A DNA stretch of 64,000 bases from Seriola aureovittata (Eukaryota > Chordata > Actinopteri > Carangiformes > Carangidae), in assembly GCF_021018895.1 (NCBI RefSeq), contig NC_079373.1, forward strand, positions 6,647,501-6,711,500. Reading direction: 5' to 3'. The number at the start of each line of letters is the position of its first letter. The first letter of the stretch is position 1. Both the position numbers and the translations under genes were made by a program. The notes below the pieces were generated by a model. The model was not told the DNA's origin and did not search any database. It saw nothing but the letters and a program-made list of their open reading frames with translations. Of this stretch, positions 46,801 to 59,069 are shown piece by piece.

Positions 46801-47279
46801 GTGCTCCTGTTGGCATCGTTAGCACTGTCTTGCTCAAAGTCTGACCCAAGGCTAATTAATTTATTGATTAAATAATATGCTCCAAAAAATATTTGTGAAT
46901 GTAAGACAAAGCTCACCATTATGAGTGGAGACTTTTATCTAAGGCATCATTCACTAACTGGATCAACCTCCATGGCTGTTGACATTCTGGAGCATATATT
47001 AACTCATCAACAACCCAACACCAGCTTCTTATTGGCCTGCTTCATGACCATGTTTGGTCAGTTTGGTCAAATAGGTTGTTTGGAAAAAATAAAGCTGGTG
47101 ACTCAAACTCACTTTTCTATGTCTTAAAGTAAGGATTAGTAATACAATAATTCTTGATGTCATCTGAAAATACAATTCTATTACCCCTTGTAAATTTCCA
47201 ATTTCAGTACTAGTCATATATGGCACTAATCGCAGTGTGTGTGAGGACAAGCAGTTATTTTTGGAGCGTGTCAATTTTT
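46801..47279. other. AT-rich unique tract
   Basis: No gene or element recognised. Confidence 0.5.
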
Positions 47280-48430
47280 ATTTTGTGACCTCTGACCTTT
47301 TCTAAGAGGCTGGGTCAAGTCGGACAGATCACTGCCTTCAGAGAGGAGATGAGAGACTTCATAGATGTGTTTGTAGACTTCATCATGGCGTTTCAGGGGG
47401 GATTTTCCATCAAGCAACTGAACAAATCGGGTTAAACATTTACTTCAACCATGATACTGTATCCTTTGAGCGGCAAAATGTTTTGATAGGCGGGGGATCC
47501 CAGAGGACAGGAAGTAGTGGTTTAGTGCACTCAGGAGCTTACAGGAGCCACTGGTTTATTGAAGGCTACTCATTAGCCCAATCCTAATCACTTGGCTGGG
47601 TTTGCTCTCGGCTGGGGGCTGCATGCGTGTATATATGAATTTGCAGTCTATGGAACAGTGGCTGCCCCGTGGGTAGATGTCTGCCCACCCGTGGTCGTGT
47701 AAGTGTTGCTATTTAGGGGTCTCCTGTCTGCTTAGGGAGGTTATTACCATGGAAGTGGGGTCGGGTCGGAGCTGGGGGCACGTTGCCAAATCACTGAGGT
47801 CTTTGTTGGGGTGGTCGCGTTTTACAGAGTAGGTTTTAAATTGCAGACCCTGACTATTTTTTTTTTTCAATTCAGTGGAATGGAGACTGTGATTGTAATT
47901 ATTTGATAGTCCACTAATTTAGCTGAGTTACAGTCCTCAATGGAGTTGTATACCTCTGATCCACAGCTGCTCTGGAGCACAGTGTCTCATTTGTTTTCAC
48001 CGTCGTCTGGGGTCATGACATTATTAATGATGCTTGCAGGCCTTTAAGTGACATGGGTTGTATTATAGATTTGCTATGTTGAAAAGAAAAAAGGTTCCTC
48101 TGTGTATAGAAACAGCACTAATGAAAAAAACCACTCACTGCTTAATCACACCATCATTGCAGTGAAGAGTGTGAATCATTAGCAAAACAAACATTAAGTA
48201 ATTTTTGTCCTTACAACAGCTCAAATAAAAAATCAATTTATTTATGCAATTAAAGGCTAAATGCGGCTGTAATTGCCAGTTGTCAGCCGTGTTGACTAGT
48301 AATGCCCCTCCTACTCTCTGTGATCACTTGCACTGTGCTTTACTGAAGCTAAATTCACAATCTGGTTGCGCTTATTCATATATTTCGATATTTCAGGCTT
48401 CAGATAATGGAGTGAGTATTGATCATGGCT
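47280..48430. promoter_or_regulatory. Unique sequence with candidate regulatory blocks
   Basis: Bases 47480-47850 (GC-richer, non-repetitive) and 48000-48060 plus 48240-48430 (homeodomain-like ATTATTAATGATG, TTATTCATATATTTCG) look unlike ordinary AT-rich intron and unlike any repeat. A purely compositional inference; no exon identified. Confidence 0.28.
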
Positions 48431-49500
48431 CATAAATACAATGTTGACCAGCAGTCTTTACTGAGCTGCTCAGCACACAAAGTGACGATAGTCATCATAT
48501 TCTTATTTCATATTCAAATACAGCCTCAAAGCATTTGTTATTGCGTCTGAATGAGGTACAAACATGCATTTAGGCAGAACAAACTATGTGTCAAATGTGT
48601 CTGCTGTGAACAACAGACACTTCAAGAGCTGGAACATGTCACAGCAAGATCCCATGGACATTCGGCGTAATTCTCGTTTTCTTGGGGTCACCTTTTTTTT
48701 GTTGTCTGGAGGTGTGGGGAGGTGGTTAGCTTCTACCAAGAGAGGAGAAATCTGATTCCAGGTAACTCCAAAGTTGTTTTGTTTTTGTTTTTTTATTTAC
48801 ATGTTGCGTGTTCTTAGCTAGCTGTTTTTGGTTTGCTCCACTGTAAGGGGAACACTTCTGTAGTGCTATGTGCATTCACAATGGTAAATGCTAAGCTAGC
48901 TGTTGATGGCAAGTAAACACATCTCACATGTAGGCTGGCTGCTAATTAAAGCAAAATGCCTTTCTACACAATAAATACAGAACATGTGATGAGGGTTTGA
49001 AGGATTTGGAGTTCAGACATGTTTGATGGAGCAAATGATGAGTGAGTAATTAGTAAAGTAATATAATAACTTTTTCAATCAGTAATGTGCAACAACTTGG
49101 CCAGCACTGGTTGTCAGTTCCATAGGCGGCTCTATTGCTCAGGCCAGATTGCTCAGCCTATCAAAATAAAGTACTGAAGCTCCCGGGAGAGTATCCTGTG
49201 GCTACCGCTCGGGTATTTTAAGTTCCTAAAAGCACCGTTGAGCTCAGGTAAAAAGGGCTGTTGACACGGTTATTCTCAGCCACCAGGTGTTTATCAAGTG
49301 TAAATATCCATTTGTGTGTGCCATGTGATTCAGTGTGTGCAAGATGTCAGCTTTTGGTTTTGTGTATTTACATTGTGTGCTGCATACTTGCCTGTGTGTA
49401 TTCAGGCCGCATCGTATGCAGCACTTATTTTACTGGGCTTCTCAAAATAGCCCTGGCCCCCGGTGTGATTGTGTGTTTATGTGTGACGGACACTTCTCAA
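48431..49500. other. Unique non-coding tract
   Basis: A balanced block at 49090-49260 with CpGs may be regulatory. The overlapping 109- and 129-codon frames from 49261 onward read through G- and T-rich low-complexity sequence and are not called. Confidence 0.45.
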
Positions 49501-49501
49501 A

Positions 49502-49531
49502 GGGGGGTGGGGTGGGGGGTGGGGGTGGGGG
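49502..49531 (+). other. Strong G-quadruplex motif
   Basis: Five runs of 4-6 G separated by single T residues (G6 T G4 T G6 T G5 T G4-5). Single-nucleotide loops and runs longer than three predict a very stable parallel quadruplex in DNA or in plus-strand RNA. Confidence 0.9.
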
Positions 49532-49606
49532 TGCTAGCCTGGCAGTTCGAGCTGTCTCGCAGCCAAACCTCCAGCTCAGTGTGTGGTTAGCCTGCACGTC
49601 TATACT

Positions 49607-49884
49607 TAGTGTGTGTGTGTGTGAGTGTGGTGTGGTGTGTTGTTTGGTGTGGGGTCTGCCAGATAGGGGATGCCTGTGTCCAGCCCTAACTATTAATTCT
49701 CTTGGGGTGGGGGGCTGCGGCTAACGGTTAAAGCTAACCACAGCTAAATTGAGCTGTTTGTAAACCCAGGCCTAGAGCGTATTGGTGGAAGATATGTGTG
49801 TTAAACTGTCAGGCTGGTTCAAAACTACATTGAAGTTAGTCTCTATTCATGTGTGTGTAAGAGAGAGAGAGAGAGAGAGAGAGA
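49607..49884. repeat. Short GT and GA microsatellites
   Basis: GT repeat at about 49607-49630 with one GA interruption; pure GA array at 49861-49884. Confidence 0.9.
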
Positions 49885-52379
49885 ATGGAATGCACTGTGT
49901 ATTTGTATTTGGGTCCATATTTACAGCCCATTGGGGCAAAGAAGATGGTGAAAGAAATTTTAAAAGAAAACAAACAGCAGCACAAGGTGAATGATGGATA
50001 CAAATTTTAAAAAGCGCTGAGAACCACTCATTCTGTCATCAGCTCTGTTTGCTACAGCATCAAAGGCATTCACCGACCTCCTTTCACTTTTCTTTGGTGA
50101 TACCAGCCCTTTGGTCGGCATATACATAGCAGAAATTTAAGATTGATATCTGTAATACCTCATTCACAAATATGAACCGAAACATTTGAGAAACGACAGG
50201 ATGAACATGTTGCTGCAGCCCAGTGACACCCCAAGACTCAAAGGTTGGTTCAAGTTTATGCAAATGTGTTCTGTCTGCAGAATACATGGAAACACATGAC
50301 TCATAAACTTGTTGTTTGTTCTTGGATAAGGCTCCATATTAGCAGACCTGACTCCAATAATCTTAACACAATATATGTATGTGTATGTATGCATGCAGAT
50401 CTGGCGAATTTATTGTATTATTAACGTAGTTTATCTGAACAACTACTGTAGCTGTGGGGTTCATTATTAGCTTCCTGTCCAAAAGAAGGTGCAATGTCTT
50501 TAAATACTTAAGACAAAGCTGCAAAGGCTTCTGAAGCTTTGACAAGTTATCTGTTGTTTGCTAAGACCTGCACCTTAAATGCTGAAAAAAAACTTAAAGT
50601 ATGAATCATCTTTAAAACACTTTAGGATGCAGGAGTACGGAGAAAAGAGAGAGAGAGGGAGGAGGGTGAGATTCAAGACTGACAAGAAATGAGTGGAGAA
50701 AAGCATAGAATAAAGTTTATGCTGGGTTATTTCTTGGCAACGGTTTAGACCTTTATGGTTACAGCTGGGGTTCAGTTTTAAGGCTTTGGCACTGGAATAT
50801 AGTAGGCTCGGGTTTAGAGTTAAGATTTGGGTTCATTTAAGGGTCTTGGGTTAAGGAAATATGACTCGACTCCAAAATAAGTCTTTGGTGTGTGTGTATG
50901 TGAGAGAGTAAGAGTGTGTGAGGACAATGGCTGTTGCCTGCATGCCTTCACCACAGTACAAAATGTTCTGGATCAGGAGGGCTGGCACTGGACCAAGTCT
51001 CTGGACTGGAGTAACCTCAGTCTCACTGCTTCATAACTCTTCAGGCTGGTTTGCATTAACTCACGGCCCAAGCTTAACCCCCATAGAGGTACACAAACAC
51101 ATATGCACTGTTATGCTGATTCAACCTTCTGTCATGTTCTCTTTTGGTGACGCACACCCACGAACTATCACACAGTAAACTAACACATCAACATATCCAC
51201 CCACATAATTTTCTGTTCTTGTGAAGAAGCTGTATGAAGTACAGTCTGGACGCAGGGACGAATACAAACCTTTGTATCACACATCTTTTTCTTTGCTCTT
51301 GTTATTATTTCTCTCTAGAATATTTTCCTTTTAACGCTCATTTGTTTGGTCTGAGGAATGCTCTCAGGACATTATGGCTCTGACCTTTGACCCCTTTATT
51401 ATTGGTGCCCTGTAGCGCTGCTGACGCAGGAAATGAAGTTTTTATTGTATTGTCTCACTCACTGTCCTGCCTTCATTTTTCAGCCCAAACAATGGAACCA
51501 GGATCCTTCCCCAGTCCAGCTAAAACATGAAAATGAACAGCAAAGTTGAAGCCTTTGCATTTAGCTTGTAGTAATACGGATCTTGCTTTAGCTCTGCTTT
51601 TCGAAATGACTCATTGGGATGATTTTGTGGGTTTTGAAGCTGTCTGAGTCTGCTACATCCGACTTGAGGACCAGTTTATTTTATGGTTTGAAAAGGCAGG
51701 AAGTGGATTGTGTCTTTTTAACCAACAAAAAAAATTGAGAACAAAATTTGTTTTTTTCTAGGCAACACTGTCACACTAGCTGTCTAATAAATAGCCAAGA
51801 GCTAGTGTTTAGTTAACAGAAGTCTTAAGTTTTAAGCACATTTGTTTTATTCTTATCACCTTAAAAGCCTTTGAATTATATATTTTCCTCAAATTTCCTC
51901 CCCCCTCACCCATGGGTATGTTACTGTATTTGTACTCTAAGTTGAATTGTCACATCATGCGTAACTAAATTCTCCTTATACTGTATATAAGGTCTTCTCC
52001 ACACTCATTAAGTTTACAATGTGCTCCAGGCACTGTGGAGATGATGCTCTCCCCTTTTTCCCTGTCCTAACCAGCGAATCATAACTCTCTCTGTGCTCTG
52101 CGACCTCCTGATTTACAGATCAGACTCTGGTCATTTCACAAGGCTTGGGTGTGCTATAAAAATAAAATGAGTGTGTATGAATGTTTGGGCATCTCTGGAA
52201 GATTTGTGACTCTCCATCCAATGCCATCACAATGGAGGGTCGACAGGAACAGAGGAGTGCTTGTGGAGCAGCTGACGAATGCCTAATAATCACCCATTTT
52301 ACACTGCTGGTATTTTGGGCGATCATTTTATAACTTTATGATTGCCAGCCTTAGCTGTGTGGAATTTGTCAATGTTCCT
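49885..52379. other. Unique non-coding tract
   Basis: No gene, mobile element or strong regulatory cluster recognised. Confidence 0.5.
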
Positions 52380-52743
52380 CTTGTTTCAGGCAGAAGAGAG
52401 AGCGAGGGTTTGACTTCAGTGATGGATGTTGGGGTCTGGAGGCTGGAGGATCCTGTGGTCCAAGTAATACCCCTGCCTTCCTCCGTTACCTTTTAACTTA
52501 AATAGTACAAATGGGTTTGGCACATTCTTTGGGCTGAACAACGTACGCTCACAGGAAGCCAGAGAGGCTCCTGGCTCCATGTGGTTCCTACTTATTGTCT
52601 CAACCAGCAGGAAAGCCCTGATTTTCACCACGACCATGTTTTCACTTCATCTGCAGCTTTCCTCTTGCAGGATCTGGGTGAGCGGTGGTGTGTGTACATG
52701 TAGGTGGTTTGATGATTGTCTGTGTTTGACTGCTTTTGTGGAG
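52380..52743. promoter_or_regulatory. Unique GC-balanced block
   Basis: A non-repetitive block with overlapping frames on both strands but no recognised protein. It includes a strong acceptor-like CAGCTTTCCTCTTGCAG (ending 52670) followed only 7 nt later by a donor-like GTGAGC, so no normal exon. Could be a conserved element. Confidence 0.25.
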
Positions 52744-52765
52744 GTGTGTGTGTGTGTGTGTGTGT
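52744..52765. repeat. Short (GT)n microsatellite
   Basis: About 22 bp of GT. Confidence 0.92.
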
Positions 52766-53066
52766 TACTCTGTCATGGCTCATTGTTGCATTGTTACATG
52801 TTAATGCGGTGGGTTCCATTCCATCCAAACACTTGAAATATAATTAATCAAAGCCCACAAACCGCAGCAAGATGTCAAAAGATTACTGATCAAGTGCTGT
52901 GGACTTTCATTTATAAAAAAATGAAAAACTGTCAAGGGTTCGTCGAACATTGAAGCATAAAACGCTCTCGTCTGTGTGACATTTCTCAAAGAATCCAGAC
53001 AGCGGCGAGGACTCTTGAGAGAGCCTACATACTAAAGTACATATTCAGAGACAGCTGCAGACATAC
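52766..53066. other. Unique non-coding tract
   Basis: Nothing recognised. Confidence 0.5.
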
Positions 53067-54366
53067 ATGAACACCAGGGGCGTAGATTTGGGTGTGGATG
53101 GTAGGGACATGTTCCTACCAATGTGTTGCTGAATCGTCCCTACCAATATTTTTACCCAGGGTATTCAAGTCAGCTAGCTTTAAACTCCCCTCTGTGTTAC
53201 CAGTAAGATTTATCCAGAAAACAGGGCGTAAAGCAAGGAAAATTTCTGTGCCTGAAATGGGTTTGGGGGTTAGCTGTAGGCTGCAAGCCAGACGGATGAC
53301 GTCTGTGGCGCATATCGCGACCTGTTTCATAAAGACAAGAACACCAAATCTAATTGTTTCTAAATGTGAATCCTCACGTTGACTTGAAAGGTCCAAATGG
53401 AAGAAAAATGTATTATCTACTCACCCATTCCTCAGTCGGAAACCATAGTCTGGTAACTGTATCAAACTCCAAGCACAACTTTCAAAGCAATAAAGAATAG
53501 CCAATCCAATACGCTTATCTTTCAAACTTTTCAGTGCTTGTTCCTCCGTATGCAGCATAATAGACCTACTGTTGTCAAACTTGTCCAAAATACTGCGACG
53601 GTGATATGAAAACAAAGTGAAGAGCTTATACATTTTTTCAAAGTAGCTCAGACACATGCATTATTGAGCTGACACTTCACTGAGCCAAAATATAAACAAA
53701 GGTTTTTATCAATAAAGTAGGTCTACTTTATTAATACAAAATACAGAGTTCCTTCATTCTCGCTACGCGACAGTTAAAAAAAATGCGCAAGAATATTTTG
53801 CGTTGACATATAATTATCTATTTTTGAATCTAAAACAGCCAGGACCCGGCCCAACTTTAAGCCATCAGAAAATTAAGTTGCCGGTTTGTGTCTTTTCTGC
53901 AAACACATTGGTTATTGTGATTTAGGGTGAAAGACTGGGATATGGAGGATACTCGACTACGATGTGGCAACCCTCTGCTTGATACTGCACCGCACATTGT
54001 TGACCAGCTGCTGCCCAGCAGTGGCGCTAGCGGAGTTGGTGATGTGCGGTGGTGAATCTGAAATGGTCGGTATTTATAGTTTAAAGGTTTCAAATCTCAC
54101 AGATTTGAAAACGTCTTCACTGGACAAAGTGAACATCAGTTGATATTATATGTAAAATATCTTTTTAAAATAACAGAAAAAAAGTTATATCATCAAACAC
54201 ATATTCAATTCATGTAAACTTTCTGCAGTCAGGCTCTTGATGTGTGTGTGTGCACACACATGTGCATATGAATGAGAAAAGAGAACAAGTGTGCATTTCT
54301 TTTTTGCCATCTGACAAGAAATGTCCCTACCAAAGATAAAACCAAACCTACGCCCTTAATGAACAT
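53067..54366. mobile_element. hAT-type non-autonomous DNA transposon with 8-bp target duplication
   Basis: The left terminus (53075 onward) is CAGGGGCGTAGATTTGG followed by GGTAGGGACATG. The right terminus, reverse-complemented from 54358, is TAAGGGCGTAGGTTTGG followed by GGTAGGGACATT. They share GGGCGTAG, TTTGG and GGTAGGGACAT in order. The flanks are ATGAACAC (53067-53074) and ATGAACAT (54359-54366), an 8-bp duplication with one mismatch, the size made by hAT transposases. The CAGGGGCG start also fits hAT. The 1,284-bp interior has frames of at most 96 codons and no BED finger or hAT dimerisation motif that I can see, so it would depend on a transposase from elsewhere. Confidence 0.85.
54245..54260. 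repeat. 16-bp perfect palindrome (GT)4(CA)4
   Basis: TGTGTGTGCACACACA, alternating purine-pyrimidine and self-complementary, so prone to Z-DNA or cruciform; it lies inside the hAT-type element. Confidence 0.9.
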
Positions 54367-55430
54367 CATATTTTAGCAGAGTCAGCAACATGAAAAACTT
54401 ATCAGCTCTAGAGGAGGTTGAGGTTAATGGCATGAAGTTATGAGCCGAGCGATCGTGAGAAGAGTCATGTCGTAAAGGTCACATTGTACACGTGTATGAA
54501 TTTGATCAGGTGTTATTAGTTGGCTGGTAGCAATTAGATGATGCATCCATAACCCAGTTATACTGAGCAATGAATGAAACAGCTGGCAGCTGGCGCAATG
54601 CTCCATTTAAGGTTGAGTTTCTAAAGGTTTTCTTTTTTTTTTTTTATATATATATATCAGCAATTCAATTTAATGACTCAATACATGCGTCAATACAAAC
54701 CAGATAGACAGGTGTTTCTAACTGTGAATGTAAGTTTTCCAAGATTAAATCCTCACATTTTGCATTGGTCGCCGGTTTAGTGAAAAGCTTAAATAGTTAC
54801 AATTATAGGTTTAAATATCAATTGTTTCAACAGCAAAATACCAAGACAGTGTATTTTCCCTATAATCATGAGAAAAATATCTTTTAATGACTTTTAATGA
54901 CAGATTTACTGCGGCCACAAAAAACAAAAAAAAAAAGAAGATCAAGGAAACAAAATTGAAATCCCTTCCACATCCATGTCCTCTCTGCTTTTTGTTAAAA
55001 ACATAAAAAATAAAATCATGCAGAATAAACAGAATAGACCGCCATCTTTTAGATGTTTTATTACAGAAAGTGTTTGAAACTCATGACCAAAATAGTCATA
55101 TAGTCATTCTGTCATTGTGTTACATGTGGATGGAATCATTCACCCCAGGAACCCCCTCCAGGACCCCTGGGAGCCCCCGGACCCCACTTTGAGAGCCACT
55201 GATATACTGGGTTAATGCAGTTTTACTATAATTGTGTTTGCCACTAAAAATTTTGCTTCACCTCCAGAAGAATCAAGAGAAAGACTGACAACAGAGTGAT
55301 GGTCAGATGATCTTCTATTTCAGATATTTGTCATTTAGCCTGGAATCAGCCCAGATTTTAGCACAGATATCTGTTGTTGTTTCCCTCCTGACAGTGTCCA
55401 CAGGCAAAGAGATCACAGAGGTCCCACAGA
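54367..55430. other. AT-rich unique tract
   Basis: T run and TA array at about 54632-54657. A G/C-rich phrase at 55141-55205 (ACCCCACTTTGAGAGCCACT) resembles the edge of an interspersed repeat but cannot be placed. No gene. Confidence 0.45.
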
Positions 55431-55463
55431 TACACACACATATATATATATGTATATATATAT
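55431..55463. repeat. Compound (CA)n(TA)n microsatellite
   Basis: CA repeats running into TATATA repeats with one TG interruption. Confidence 0.93.
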
Positions 55464-57206
55464 TTGCAAACGGAAAAACTGTAACTGATTATCATTATGG
55501 CTCTCTGCCTGCACTCACCAACCACTGCAGCCAGGTGGGATGCGAGCCTCCATAGCCTCTCCTGTGTAGACGCAGCGCTGCCTCGGCCTGCTGTGCAGCA
55601 CCAGGCTGCAGTGGAATTTTCATTATTTTCAAAGAGGCTGCTCCTTCTTGGGTGGTCCTCTCCATGTGTTGGCCCCCAGAAGTGTAAATATGTGTGTGTT
55701 TGAGCGTGTGTATGTGTTAGTGAGTTTGTGTCTTGTTGCTTGCACGTTTTGTGAATAAATTTTGTCGGTGTGGCTTTGCAAGTGTGCGTTTTTGCCCAAA
55801 ACTGCACAAGTCACGGATTCCCATCACATGTAATTAGCCTAGCTGCATTTTACGAGGGTGATAATCTAAAGCGGGCAGCAGCCCAAGCGGTTAGGACACG
55901 GCTAAATACAGTCCACTGTTTGACGTGTCTAAAACAGGCAAATATACCAGTATAGAGAATTATCTAATTTAACAAACAGTAGTGGATGGAGAAAAGTTGC
56001 AATAAGTGATCATGGCTGTTTTTTTTTTCTTTCTTTTTTCTTGCTGCTAGCAAGCAGCAGGAAAATGTTACAGGCTGCACACTATCAGGTATATGCATGT
56101 CTCATTGCATTTTTTGCTAGTGTAGTGTGTTGCTATATGATGTTCAAACTGAGCTGCAGCAACAGTGGAGCCAAGATGAATGTTCTTTGCCAGATGTGTT
56201 TGCATTTTTGTGATGGAGTCCTGGCTGCAGAGGCATCATCAACTGAGCTGAGTTGTCGTCACTACTTTTGTGCAATACATAGTGCATGTACAGTAGGATT
56301 GCCTTACATGGTGTTGTGTTTGATTGCAGTATTCAGCTACACCTGTCTAACTAAATTAAACATTTTAAAATCAGTTTGTCATTCTTGTCTAGTGTTATTT
56401 CTTTTGCTTACATGTTGAACAAAATCTGAATTCATAATGGCACATTGTATTAACTGTTTCTTTGATTTTAGTTTTTTTTTTTTGCCATGATTTTAAACAT
56501 GAGCAACAAACAAAACCATGCTGATGGAAAATGCTTGCACCACAGCTCGATTCAGAACACCACCAAAACCTTAAATATTTGCGGCTGTTTGAGACAGGGA
56601 GAGAGGCCTGCTTAGAAATTCAAATCTTCTCCTCCAAAACGATTTTTCCATTGTTTTGGCCAATTCCACAGAACTGGGAAACAGCCAAGCCCTGAGCCAA
56701 AAAAAAGCCAACTGTTCGTCTCAGTGGAGCTGCACATGTAGAGTTTACACCAGCTGTTTGTGCCATCATACCATTATCTCAATACTAATGTAGCACACTT
56801 ATCACACAGAAAAACTGGAACCAATTTTCTTGTCATGTCTTGTCGTGCTGCCAATTTATCATAAATAATCCACGTTTACTTCAGTTGATACCATTGTTCA
56901 TGCAAGGAGACATGTAAAGGGTGGAACTGAAACAGACTGTCCACTATAGATCCTGTTCTTCTCCAGATATATTGTTACTAGTCCCAGAACTGCATCCCAG
57001 CGCTGTGTTGTTAACCCTGTACTTTACATGATATCTGAACATGAGAGTAAATGAATACAAATAACAAATACTTAGTCTTTTAGAGATGATGTGTACCGTC
57101 TTCAGTGGTGGCAGTTTGGATTTGTCAACCTATCAGCTGGTGTAGAAAACAACACAGGTAGTTGCCTCCATGACACAGAGAACACCAGAACCTACTGTCT
57201 TATACT
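55464..57206. other. Unique non-coding tract
   Basis: The 125-codon plus-strand frame at 56041-56418 is cysteine- and leucine-rich but shows no domain and sits in AT-rich DNA; not called. No mobile element recognised. Confidence 0.5.
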
Positions 57207-57738
57207 ACTACATCCACACCAATACGATTTTAAAAAGCGTTTAGCGTTTTAGCTGTGTATCAGAAACGATCTCCATCCAGACTAACACACCTGAAAACGC
57301 ATAAATACCTGAGAATCACGTACATTGGGCACGTGGGGGCCGAGTCTACTCTTCAGTTGATTAGTTGCACAAAATACTTCCAATGAGAAACAGTAAAAAC
57401 AGCAGCACTGTTAAAATGCAGAATTTAACTCCTCAGCAGCTGCTAGCAAAGACAAGGTCAAGGTAATTCGATATCGATGTTGTATTCGCCACTGGTAGTC
57501 GAGGCTGATAAGACCCGATCAGGGAGCGACCCTGGGTGTCTATGTCATCATTTCCAAAGGTCACTGTCCAGACGACATCGCAACCTCCGGACTTTTCAAA
57601 CTAAAACAAGTCCAGCAGCGTTTCCAAAAGCCTCTGTTTTCGGTGCTCGAAAACTCCGGAGTAGTGTGGACGAGAGGCGAAAAAAAGTTGCAAAAGAGAT
57701 GCATTTTAAAACGAAAACTTTAGTAATCTGGACGTAGC
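57207..57738. mobile_element. Non-autonomous DNA transposon (GTGTGGACGTAG family)
   Basis: The left end CTACATCCACACCAATACG and the right end TCTGGACGTAG are inverted, with adjoining TTTTAAAA blocks on both sides. Internal GTAGTGTGGACGAG and TCCAGACGACATCGCAACC repeat the same motif, as is typical of this teleost family. CpG-richer than its neighbours. No transposase. Related to the fragment at 5421-5640. Confidence 0.65.
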
Positions 57739-58700
57739 GTTTGTTTCGACAGTCTCCCAAGTATTAGTCCAATAAGAGAGAGGTAAACTGGAAGTGTAAC
57801 AATCATCATTGACAAAGAAAGATGTGAAGCATCTTTTTTAAGTGTAAGCCCATGAAGGCAGGAGATATGACGGGATCGTGCAGAATCCAGATGCTGGTGG
57901 TGGTGGAGGGAAGTCAGCGAGTCAAAGATGGGAGTCCCTCAGTTGAGATAATGGATGTGATGGGAAGGTGGTGGTCTGACAGACGGACAGACCGGCAGTA
58001 TGACAATGATGTTTAAAGAACAGCAGCCAAACACTGACTGGCGAAAGGATTGTGGGTAGAATGATCATTGCTCAGATATGATGATGTTAGAATTTGTGAT
58101 ATTTGTTAAGGGACCTTTGATAGAGCAGGAATAAATAACAGAAATAACACCAATGGAGGAATAAAGGTAAAAAGGTGAACTTTCATCAGAGCTTTACTTT
58201 ATAAAAATCTGTTAGAAACCAGAGACACAGATATGAATTTGATGCACACAAGGCCATTGAGTTAATTCATAGTGTAAACTAATGTACAAAATAAAATGGG
58301 TGTGAAGACCAGTGGCTTAGTATGTGTAGACAGTCACAATAGAGAGGAGTAAGGGTTCACTTATCTAAATGTTCTGGCTGTGGTTCCTGGTCAGATTTGC
58401 GTATTGTTGTACTTTGCGTCATAGTATTGTGACCTTTTTTTTTCAAAACGAACACTCTCCGATTTGACTGAAAATCCATGTTTCTGACCCATGACTTCAT
58501 AAATATTATAGCTGCAGTCTCTGACATCAGGACTTTAGCTCCAGCGTTTTCCTTTAATGCAGAAGATTTACCACGAAGGCGTTGACCTAGAAAGAGCTTT
58601 TGCTACACTCAACCTCCTGCAGCCAGAGGAATGTAATGCAATATGTTAAAGAAAGGGGTGTATGGATGGACTGTGGAGAGACTGGAGTGAATGGGGAGGA
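57739..58700. other. Unique non-coding tract
   Basis: No gene recognised. A (TGG)n-like stretch near 57895-57908. Confidence 0.5.
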
Positions 58701-58753
58701 GTAAAAAAAAAAAAAAGAGAGAGAAAAAAAAAAGAAAAAGAAAAAAAAAGAAG
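58701..58753. repeat. A/G-rich low-complexity tract
   Basis: Pure purine tract of A runs with G interruptions. It produces a spurious poly-Phe minus-strand frame. Confidence 0.9.
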
Positions 58754-58983
58754 GCAACAACTATTTTATGAGAAAGTGGAGCATGCGAAGAGGAGCAGAG
58801 AGACTGAAGCCTGCTGAAACAGGCACAGAGAGACAACAGCACACTAACAGATCTGTGGGCAGAGTCAGTCAAAGTGTTGATTTACTGTATTTAGTACAAT
58901 AAAAAAAACGTGTAGGTGTTTGCTCTTTGTAAGCTCTTGGAAATGCTTTTTCGTTTTTGAACAAGTCCAAGTGTAAAATTGGC

Positions 58984-59010
58984 TGTGTGTGTGTGTGTGT
59001 GTGTGTGTGT
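58984..59010. repeat. (GT)n microsatellite
   Basis: About 27 bp of GT. Confidence 0.95.
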
Positions 59011-59069
59011 CAGTCTGAGTGAGTGTGCCCTTGTTTGTGTGAACATGCCTTTTTCTCTTCCCCACTGGC

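Noticed and set aside
55358..55807. 149-codon minus-strand frame
   Set aside because: Read through CA/TA microsatellite (Tyr-Ile and Thr-His runs); no homology recognised and plus-strand frames overlap it.
56041..56418. 125-codon Cys/Leu-rich frame resembling a membrane protein
   Set aside because: Hydrophobic bias follows from T-rich DNA; no conserved motif, no splice sites or promoter, and no homologous family recognised.
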